In this document: piece after piece, positions 1 to 5,540 of the stretch
How the letters are laid out: the number at the start of each line of letters is the position of its first letter
How positions within the stretch are numbered: position 1 is the first letter of the stretch
Assembly (NCBI GenBank): GCA_034006965.1
Contig: JAVERU010000072.1
Span: 1 to 15,606 of the forward strand
DNA length: 15,606 bases
Direction: 5' to 3'
From: Perlabentimonas sp034006965
Lineage (GTDB): Bacteria > Bacteroidota > Bacteroidia > Bacteroidales > Tenuifilaceae
The notes under the pieces: model-generated
What the model was told of the DNA's origin: nothing
Database searches by the model: none
The model's input: the letters and a program-made list of their open reading frames with translations, nothing else
Made by a program: the position numbers and the translations under genes

Positions 1-1
1 G

Positions 2-619
2 GTGGCAACTATTCTCAACATATCGTTACAAATATGCGCCAATATCGCCATACTGGCCGAGCCTTTCCTGCCGTTTACTTCGGATAAGTTGAGCCAAATG
101 CTCAACGTTAAATCCTTAGGTTGGGAAAATGGTGGTAAGGCCGACTTGTTACCCGTTGGGCATCAGATTGGCAAAGCCGAGTTGCTTTTCGAGATAATTG
201 AGGATGAAGTGGTAGACAAACAGCTGGCTAAGCTGCAAGCAACCAAAGATGCTAATAAGGCGAATACAATTAAAGCAGTAGAGCCACAGAAAGATATAAT
301 TACGTATGATGACTTCATGCGAATGGATATACGAATCTCAACCGTGCTAGCTGCCGAGGTGATTCCTAAAACTCAAAAGCTACTAAAACTCGAGATTGAT
401 ACAGGCATAGACAAGCGAACCATCGTTTCGGGAATTGCGGAGTACTTTAAGCCCGAGGAGGTGGTTGGTCGCCAAGTTTGCGTTTTGGTAAATTTAGAAC
501 CACGCAAAATTCGTGGAATTGTATCGCATGGCATGATTCTGATGGCCAAAAATTCTGACGGTAGCCTACGTTTCGTTCAGCCCAACGAGGCTGTTGATAG
601 CGGTTCCGGAGTGAGCTAA
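2..619 (+). CDS. metG: Methionyl-tRNA synthetase, C-terminal part (5' end outside window)
   Basis: This is the last 205 codons of methionyl-tRNA synthetase, which charges tRNA-Met with methionine in the cytoplasm. The reading frame is open to the left edge, so the GTG at position 2 is an internal codon and not a start. Residues 1-80 of the visible part (NISLQICANIAILAEPFLPF and following) match the end of the helical anticodon-binding domain. A charged linker follows, rich in K, A and Q. From about residue 100 (YDDFMRMDIRISTVL) to the end lies an EMAP-II/Trbp111-like OB-fold tRNA-binding domain, with the typical VSGIAEYFKPEEVVGRQ, NLEPRKIRGIVSHGM and NSDGSL segments. The catalytic HIGH and KMSKS motifs would be upstream and are not visible. 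The fused C-terminal domain is usual for dimeric bacterial MetG. A strong hairpin terminator follows 28 bases after the stop. Confidence 0.96.
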   Translation: MATILNISLQICANIAILAEPFLPFTSDKLSQMLNVKSLGWENGGKADLLPVGHQIGKAELLFEIIEDEVVDKQLAKLQATKDANKANTIKAVEPQKDIITYDDFMRMDIRISTVLAAEVIPKTQKLLKLEIDTGIDKRTIVSGIAEYFKPEEVVGRQVCVLVNLEPRKIRGIVSHGMILMAKNSDGSLRFVQPNEAVDSGSGVS

Positions 620-647
620 GTTGGCAGCCTGCCGTAAATAAATTCGT

Positions 648-687
648 AATTGCCTTACCTGCATACCAGCAGGTAAGGCAATTTTTT
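648..687 (+). terminator. Intrinsic terminator of metG
   Basis: A perfect 15-bp stem (648-662 paired with 669-683) closes a 6-base loop (663-668), and a run of six T lies at 682-687. It lies 28 bases after the metG stop and 22 bases short of the stop of the convergent minus-strand gene. Read on the minus strand the stem is followed by a poor T tract (AATTACG), so it probably serves mainly metG. Confidence 0.93.
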
Positions 688-709
688 AACATTAAGGCCT
701 GTTTCTGCT

Positions 710-1951
710 CTAGTTCCCAAACCTTGGGTTTACCACGTTGTTATAAATTGATCCAAATGAATAGGTAAGGCCAACACTGCCCCAGTAGTTGTACTGCGAG
801 GCGAGTTGCCTACGTCTTAACAATACATCCTCGCTCGAAACATCGCCCTTGGGTAAGTTTAGTTGATCATGCACAAGCTGAGCCCCACCATAAATAGTTA
901 GCGATAAACCTTTGTAAATTCTAAGGTTAAGTTCAGCGTTTAGCCTCAATCGGTTAAAAGAAAAGTTGTGAAAGTAGTTGCTGCCTTCCATTGAGATATT
1001 TATGGTTCCCCATTTCTGCTTAAATTGGGCAGCAATGCCCAGCTCTTGCCCCAGTAGCGTTTCGTGCGTTTTGTTGTAGATTGTGCTGTCGATATAGTTA
1101 AAGTGCCTTACTCCGGCAGCATACAGGAATCGAAGCTGCTTACGGTTCGACTCAGAATAGGGAAACAGGTTGTACTCAATGGCAGGGTAAAACGTAAGGT
1201 TTAGCGAGTAGTTTTGGTATAAACTCGACTCGATATTTGCACTGTAGCCAACCGACCAGTGGTTGTTTATGCTCTTAACAAGCAGATGCTCAAATTCTTT
1301 CTCGTTGGTTGTGCTGTAGATAGTTGTATCTTCAAAAACATACTGATCCTTGCTAAAGTAGTAATCGGCCTCGAACTCAACCTTAAGGTTTTCGGTTACT
1401 CTTTGAGCCCCAATGGATGTGCTACCGCTAAAATATCTGTACGATTGCTCTGCATCGAAAAAAGTGCTAGCTTCAAGCTTAAAAACCCAGCTGTTCCATT
1501 TATCGGTAACCTCAGAGTCCTCTTCGTTATGCCCATCAATAGAAATATTTATTAAGTTGGCGTAAGGGGTTTTTGCCATATATCGGACCAGGCCTAGCTT
1601 TATGGTATTTTCCTGTTTGGTTCGGGTTTCATCGGGTGTGGCGTCGGCAGGTAGCGAAAACGAGAGCGTGTCGGCCTGTCCTGCAAATTCTTTCTGCCCA
1701 ATAAAGAAAAAGGTGTGGCTCACCCCTCCAGCACCATTCATTTCGCGGGTAGTGAGAATATGAACCTGTGCATCGTTGCGATTGCGCATGTAGTTTACAA
1801 AGGTCAACTCCTTCTTAATATGCTCTGTATCGCAGCTTGCACAGTCGAGAAAAACCCGAACGGCCTCATCCTTTAAACTTTTCTGCTGCGCGAAGGTGTG
1901 TAGGCATACCGTAACGAGGAGAGTTGCAAAGGCAAATGCTCTAGCTGTCAT
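710..1951 (-). CDS. Exported two-part protein: N-terminal periplasmic-type domain plus beta-barrel, function unknown
   Basis: A 413-residue protein with a clear signal peptide (residues 1-21, cleavage likely after HTFA before QQKS). After it comes a segment beginning VFLDCASCDTEHIKKELTFV (about residues 32-51), containing a CxxC pair at C37 and C40. The next region, up to about residue 165, alternates beta strands and loops and ends near GLVRYMAKTPYANLINISI. From about residue 170 to the end the pattern is alternating hydrophobic and aromatic strands with polar turns (for example RYFSGSTSIGAQRVTENLKV and YWGSVGLTYSF), as expected for an outer-membrane beta-barrel. I recall similar FLDCxxCD proteins as conserved uncharacterised proteins in Bacteroidota but cannot name a function. 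It is transcribed alone, convergent with metG. The start codon is ATG with no Shine-Dalgarno sequence, normal for this phylum. The two-part layout is inference from composition. Confidence 0.85.
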   Translation of the reverse strand: MTARAFAFATLLVTVCLHTFAQQKSLKDEAVRVFLDCASCDTEHIKKELTFVNYMRNRNDAQVHILTTREMNGAGGVSHTFFFIGQKEFAGQADTLSFSLPADATPDETRTKQENTIKLGLVRYMAKTPYANLINISIDGHNEEDSEVTDKWNSWVFKLEASTFFDAEQSYRYFSGSTSIGAQRVTENLKVEFEADYYFSKDQYVFEDTTIYSTTNEKEFEHLLVKSINNHWSVGYSANIESSLYQNYSLNLTFYPAIEYNLFPYSESNRKQLRFLYAAGVRHFNYIDSTIYNKTHETLLGQELGIAAQFKQKWGTINISMEGSNYFHNFSFNRLRLNAELNLRIYKGLSLTIYGGAQLVHDQLNLPKGDVSSEDVLLRRRQLASQYNYWGSVGLTYSFGSIYNNVVNPRFGN

Positions 1952-2050
1952 CTAGGTTGGTTTAGGGTTTACACCTCAATAACTAAACAAAGTGCAATTT
2001 ATTGCATTTTATTTTATATGACTATCCGTTTCGATACCAAAACACCGAAT

Positions 2051-2175
2051 CGTCATTGCGAACCACGAAGTGCTCGACAAAGTCAAAACCTCGTACTTTT
2101 AGGATTGAAGAAATCTATAAAATCCTGTTAATTAAAAGATTGCTTCATCCGCCGGCTGGCGGATTCGCAATGACG
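2051..2175. repeat. Palindromic intergenic repeat element (MITE-like), CGTCATTGCGAA termini
   Basis: A perfect 12-bp terminal inverted repeat bounds this 125-base stretch: CGTCATTGCGAA at 2051-2062 and TTCGCAATGACG at 2164-2175. Inside, TGAAGAAATCT (about 2106-2116) pairs 10 of 11 with AGATTGCTTCA (about 2137-2147). A compact hairpin ATCCGCC-GGCT-GGCGGAT sits at 2147-2164. The whole stretch can therefore fold back on itself. Sequences starting CGTCATTGCGA are familiar as dispersed non-coding repeats in several bacterial groups, including Bacteroidota; that part is recalled, not measured here. A 72-codon open frame crosses it, but it has no protein-like features. The element lies within 20 bases of the broken 3' end of the SMR pseudogene. 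Confidence 0.75.
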
Positions 2176-2191
2176 TGTCATTGTAATCAAC

Positions 2192-2469
2192 TCATTTGTC
2201 ATAGGCATTATAGCGGATAATCATAAAAAGTAATATCCCTAGAATTGCGGTAAAAGTGGCGCCAATACCTGTCCACACTGCGTAAGCTGAACCAACGGGT
2301 AGCACTTTAAGCGAAATGGATAGTAACCAAACGCTAATAATCATCAATATGGTCGTGAATACCGAAGGCCACAAGCGCGAAAACCATCGGAATATTTTAG
2401 CCCAATGGCCCAGCCCGTTTCAAATAGTCCAGCTATAAATAGAATTATCCAAGCAACAGAGGGTTTCAT
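2192..2469 (-). pseudogene. Decayed SMR-family (SugE-type) small multidrug/guanidinium transporter
   Basis: Starting from ATG at 2469, the minus strand reads MKPSVAWIILFIAGLFETGW and continues AIGLKYSDGF. This is the first helix of a small multidrug resistance protein, including the membrane glutamate (E17) that binds substrate and protons in the family. After GF the frame breaks: the rest (SRLWPSVFTTILMIISVWLL, then AYAVWTGIGATFTAILGILLF) is in a different frame. The shift falls in a run of four A on the plus strand at 2380-2383 (T on the coding strand); a fifth base would restore GF-SRLWP. The unshifted frame stops at 2344 after 41 residues. The protein also ends prematurely, since after ILLF the family continues into a fourth helix, but here it reads MIIRYNAYDK and stops. 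An intact family member is about 105 residues. The 3' loss abuts the repeat at 2051-2175. Two independent lesions make a pseudogene more likely than one sequencing error. Confidence 0.85.
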
Positions 2470-2514
2470 GGGGTTGTAAAGTTTATAGTTTAAAGTTTAA
2501 AGTCAGAAAGTATG

Positions 2515-2533
2515 CCCTGAGCTTGCCGAAGGG
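2515..2533. repeat. Short dispersed-repeat motif CCCTGAGCTTGCCGAAGGG
   Basis: A 19-base motif with complementary ends (CCCT and AGGG). The near-identical sequence with T in place of the central C (GAGCTTGTCGAAGGG) is recalled as a very common intergenic repeat in Bacteroidota and other genomes. Only one copy is present in this window, so its repeat status is inference. Confidence 0.45.
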
Positions 2534-2552
2534 TAAGAAAGACCAAGGCAAC

Positions 2553-2630
2553 CATCTAACATCTAACATCCAATCATCCAATCATCCAATCATCCAATCA
2601 TCCAATCATCCAATCATCCAATCATCCAAT
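2553..2630. repeat. Tandem repeat: CATCTAA x2 followed by CATCCAAT x8
   Basis: Two 7-base units CATCTAA (2553-2566) run directly into eight perfect copies of the 8-base unit CATCCAAT (2567-2630). All eight copies are identical, which suggests recent slippage expansion. The array is intergenic, between the SMR pseudogene and valS, about 200 bases upstream of the valS start. It is a candidate variable-number locus; whether it affects valS expression cannot be seen. Confidence 0.95.
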
Positions 2631-2637
2631 CTTTCTA

Positions 2638-2670
2638 GACGCTGACAGGTCGTGCCGACGCTGTCAGGTC
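2638..2670. repeat. 14-bp direct repeat with internal hairpin
   Basis: GACGCTGACAGGTC (2638-2651) is repeated as GACGCTGTCAGGTC (2657-2670) with one mismatch. Because of that mismatch, CTGACAG (2642-2648) and CTGTCAG (2661-2667) are perfect inverted repeats and can form a 7-bp stem. It follows directly on the CATCCAAT array. It resembles dispersed intergenic repeats seen in Bacteroidota, from memory only. Confidence 0.7.
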
Positions 2671-2792
2671 AACCAACCAAACAATCTCATCCTCAATCCG
2701 CAAAATTCTCCAAATATTATCGTTGTACCAAAAATATCAGAATCAAATTGTAAAACGCCCCTCAAACAAAGCTACAAGTATGCAGATTTTCT

Positions 2793-2800
2793 TAATTTTG
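2793..2800 (+). promoter_or_regulatory. Probable Bacteroidota -7 promoter box of valS
   Basis: TAATTTTG matches the Bacteroidota primary-sigma -7 consensus TAnnTTTG exactly and lies 32 bases upstream of the valS ATG, leaving a short leader. No TTG -33 element is visible at the expected 19-21 base spacing, so the assignment rests on the -7 box and its position. Confidence 0.45.
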
Positions 2801-2832
2801 CGGTCTTGCTTTTGTAATACTTTTCAAATTAA

Positions 2833-5466
2833 ATGTTTATGGATATTCCTGCAAAGTACAATCCTGCCGAGGTAGAGGACAAGTGGTACAAGTATTGGTT
2901 GGACAACAAGCTGTTCCATTCGGAACCCGACGATCGTGAGCCATTCACCATCGTAATACCCCCACCAAACGTAACAGGGGTGCTACATATGGGGCATATG
3001 CTTAACAATACCATTCAGGATGTGCTTGTCCGTCGTGCCAAGATGCAGGGCAAAAATACCTGCTGGGTGCCTGGCACCGACCACGCATCCATTGCCACCG
3101 AGGCAAAGGTGGTTGCCAAGCTAAAGGCCGAGGGCATCGATAAGAACACCCTTTCGCGCGACCAGTTCCTCGAGCACGCCTGGGAGTGGAAGGAGAAGCA
3201 TGGCGGGATTATCCTTGAGCAGCTCAAAAAGTTAGGCGCTGCCTGCGACTGGGAGCGTACCGCTTTTACAATGGACAAGAGCCTGTCGGAAAGCGTAATA
3301 AAGGTATTTGTTGATTTGTATAACAAGGGTAAGATATACCGCGGCGTGCGGATGGTGAACTGGGATCCCCAAGCCAAAACCGCCGTGTCCGATGAGGAGG
3401 TGATATACAAGGAGGTTCAGAGCAAACTTTACTACTTAAAATATTTTATCGATGGTGAGGATGGCCACGTAACCATTGCCACAACCCGCCCCGAGACCAT
3501 TTTGGGCGATACCGCCGTTTGCGTAAACCCCAACGACCCACGATACACCCATCTTAAAGGCAAGCGCCTTTTGGTGCCGCTTATAAACCGAAGCGTTCCC
3601 GTTATTTTCGACGATTACGTGGATATGGAGTTTGGTACGGGCGCGCTTAAGGTTACTCCAGCCCACGATATCAACGACTATATGCTGGGCGACAAGCACA
3701 ACTTGGAAACCGTTGATATTTTCAACGATGATGGAACGCTTAGCCCAGCTGCCCAACTTTACGTTGGTATGGATAGATTTGCTGTTCGTAAGCAGATCGT
3801 TATAGATTTGGAGAAGGCAGGCAATGTGGATAAGATTGAGGACTACGTGAACAAGGTAGGCTATAGTGAGCGGACCGATGCGGTTATTGAGCCCAAGCTT
3901 AGCATGCAGTGGTTCCTCGACATGAAGGAGTTGGCCAAGCCCGCACTCGATGCAGTGGAGAGCGGCGAGATCCAAATATATCCCCATAAGTTTGTAAATA
4001 CCTACCGCCATTGGATGGAGAACGTGAAGGACTGGTGTCTATCGCGCCAGCTGTGGTGGGGGCATCGTATTCCCGCTTGGTACCTGCCCGAGGGTGGTTA
4101 CGTGGTGGCCGAAACCGAGGAACAGGCACTGGCATTGGCCAAGGAGAAATCGGGTAATCAAAACCTAACCATTGCCGATTTAAGGCAGGATGAGGATGTG
4201 CTCGATACGTGGTTTAGCTCGTGGCTATGGCCCATCTCAGTGTTCGATGGTATTCGCTACCCCGATAATGATGATATTAAGTACTATTACCCTACCGACA
4301 TTCTTGTAACGGCTCCCGAGATACTTTTCTTCTGGGTGGCTCGTATGATAATTGCTGGCTACGAGTACCGTGGTCAAAAGCCCTTTAGTGCCATTTACCT
4401 GCATGGTATTGTACGCGACGGGCAGCGCAGAAAGATGAGCAAATCGCTGGGAAACAGTCCCGACCCTTTAGATCTAGTGAAGAAATACGGAGCTGATGGT
4501 ATGCGTATGGGAATGCTGCTATGCTCTGCTGCTGGTAACGATTTGCTGTTTGACGAGAACCTACCCGAGCAGGGGCGTAACTTCTGCAACAAGATTTGGA
4601 ACGCATTCCGCTTGGTGAAAGGGTGGGACGTTGATGCTAGCATTCCTCAGCCCGAACATTCGGCCATTGCAGTGGAGTGGCTCAACAATCTAATAAGCCG
4701 CGAGGTGGCAACGCTCAACGACCATTTCGACAAGTATCGCCTATCGGAGGCGCTGATGGAGGTGTACAAGCTATTCTGGGACGAGTTCTCATCGTGGTTC
4801 CTTGAGATGGTGAAGCCTGCCTACCAAAAGCCCATCGATGCTAAAACCCAAACGGAGGTGCTGGCCATTTTCGATAAGATGCTTAGGTTGCTGCATCCGT
4901 TTATGCCCTTTATCACCGAGGAGCTATGGCAATTGCTCGATGAGCGTAAAGCTGGCGATAGCATTATGGTTGCTTCGCAACCAGAGGCCAACGAGTTCGA
5001 TGCCGAGCTGCTTGCCCGTTTCGATGAGATGAAGGAGATTGTGGCTGGTATCCGCAACATTAGGCAGGAGAAGAATATCCCCAACAGGGAGGCCCTTTCG
5101 CTATTTGTTAAATCGGCACAAAAGCTAAACCCCGAGATTGAAAGCGTAGTTGTTAAGCTGGCTGGTCTCGATAGGCTGGAGTACACCAACGATAAGGTAG
5201 ATGGCAGTGCCAGCTTCCTGATAAAATCATCGGAGTTTTTTGTTCCCCTAGGTGGATTTATAAATGAGGAGGAGGAGATGGCCAAGCTCACCGAGGAGCT
5301 GAACTACACCAAGGGATTTTTGGCCAGCGTAATGAAGAAGCTAAGCAACGAGAAGTTTGTTAGCGGCGCACCTGCCCAGGTGGTTGAGGTTGAGCGTAAA
5401 AAGCAGGCCGATGCCGAGGAGAAGATCAGGGTTATTGAGGAGCGACTGGCTGGGATGAAGAAGTAA
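2833..5466 (+). CDS. valS: Valyl-tRNA synthetase
   Basis: This 877-residue class Ia enzyme charges tRNA-Val with valine and hydrolyses mischarged Thr-tRNA-Val. The HIGH-type motif is HMGH at residues 52-55 within PPPNVTGVLHMGHMLNNT. The CP1 editing domain shows TTRPETILGDTAVCVNP (from 217) and GTGALKVTPAHD (268-279). The catalytic core continues with WCLSRQLWWGHRIPAWY and LVTAPEILFFWVARMI, and the KMSKS loop is exact (534-538). The helical anticodon-binding domain follows, with LLHPFMPFITEELWQ. The last 65 residues are a charged coiled coil typical of ValS (EEEMAKLTEELNYTKGFL to the end). The length is normal for the phylum. ATG at 2833 is chosen; a second ATG lies two codons later and cannot be excluded. 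No Shine-Dalgarno sequence is present. It is monocistronic, with a -7 box upstream and a terminator 21 bases after the stop. Confidence 0.98.
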   Translation: MFMDIPAKYNPAEVEDKWYKYWLDNKLFHSEPDDREPFTIVIPPPNVTGVLHMGHMLNNTIQDVLVRRAKMQGKNTCWVPGTDHASIATEAKVVAKLKAEGIDKNTLSRDQFLEHAWEWKEKHGGIILEQLKKLGAACDWERTAFTMDKSLSESVIKVFVDLYNKGKIYRGVRMVNWDPQAKTAVSDEEVIYKEVQSKLYYLKYFIDGEDGHVTIATTRPETILGDTAVCVNPNDPRYTHLKGKRLLVPLINRSVPVIFDDYVDMEFGTGALKVTPAHDINDYMLGDKHNLETVDIFNDDGTLSPAAQLYVGMDRFAVRKQIVIDLEKAGNVDKIEDYVNKVGYSERTDAVIEPKLSMQWFLDMKELAKPALDAVESGEIQIYPHKFVNTYRHWMENVKDWCLSRQLWWGHRIPAWYLPEGGYVVAETEEQALALAKEKSGNQNLTIADLRQDEDVLDTWFSSWLWPISVFDGIRYPDNDDIKYYYPTDILVTAPEILFFWVARMIIAGYEYRGQKPFSAIYLHGIVRDGQRRKMSKSLGNSPDPLDLVKKYGADGMRMGMLLCSAAGNDLLFDENLPEQGRNFCNKIWNAFRLVKGWDVDASIPQPEHSAIAVEWLNNLISREVATLNDHFDKYRLSEALMEVYKLFWDEFSSWFLEMVKPAYQKPIDAKTQTEVLAIFDKMLRLLHPFMPFITEELWQLLDERKAGDSIMVASQPEANEFDAELLARFDEMKEIVAGIRNIRQEKNIPNREALSLFVKSAQKLNPEIESVVVKLAGLDRLEYTNDKVDGSASFLIKSSEFFVPLGGFINEEEEMAKLTEELNYTKGFLASVMKKLSNEKFVSGAPAQVVEVERKKQADAEEKIRVIEERLAGMKK

Positions 5467-5487
5467 TGACGTAACAGTTATAAATAA

Positions 5488-5517
5488 AAGGGTGGAGCTT
5501 AGCTCCACCCTTATTGT
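5488..5517. terminator. Bidirectional intrinsic terminator between valS and the convergent lipoprotein gene
   Basis: An 11-bp stem (5488-5498 with 5502-5512, GGTGGAGC core) closes a 3-base loop. On the plus strand it runs into TTATTGTTATTAT, and on the minus strand into CTTTTATTTATAA, so both sides carry a T-rich tail. It lies 21 bases after the valS stop and about 28 bases after the stop of the minus-strand gene, suiting both. Confidence 0.88.
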
Positions 5518-5540
5518 TATTATATGCGTTGATTAATAAA

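Larger units (their letters stand above)
2470..2832. other. Repeat-rich intergenic stretch upstream of valS
   Basis: This 363-base stretch holds no protein-like open frame. In order it contains TTTAAAG-rich short direct repeats (about 2481-2502), the repeat motif CCCTGAGCTTGCCGAAGGG (2515-2533), the CATCCAAT tandem array (2553-2630), a 14-bp duplicated motif that can form a hairpin (2638-2670), and the probable valS promoter -7 box (2793-2800). Listed here so that the gap is accounted for; the parts are described in their own entries. Confidence 0.8.

Noticed and set aside
447..692. 81-codon minus-strand frame over the end of metG and its terminator
   Set aside because: It crosses the terminator hairpin and the conserved metG tRNA-binding domain; a shadow frame.
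2002..2220. 72-codon plus-strand frame across the repeat element
   Set aside because: It runs through the palindromic repeat and its translation has no protein-like features; the frame exists because the repeat lacks stops.
2553..2630. CRISPR-like array
   Set aside because: Units of 7-8 bases without spacers are a simple tandem repeat; no cas genes are present.
3436..4011. 191-codon open frame on the minus strand inside valS
   Set aside because: It lies antisense within the valS editing and catalytic region; composition is a shadow of the GC-ending codons of valS, there is no domain pattern, and valS is complete and well conserved.
4821..5291. 156-codon minus-strand frame in the 3' part of valS
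   Set aside because: Serine-rich low-complexity translation typical of a reverse-strand shadow; it overlaps the conserved anticodon-binding domain and coiled coil.
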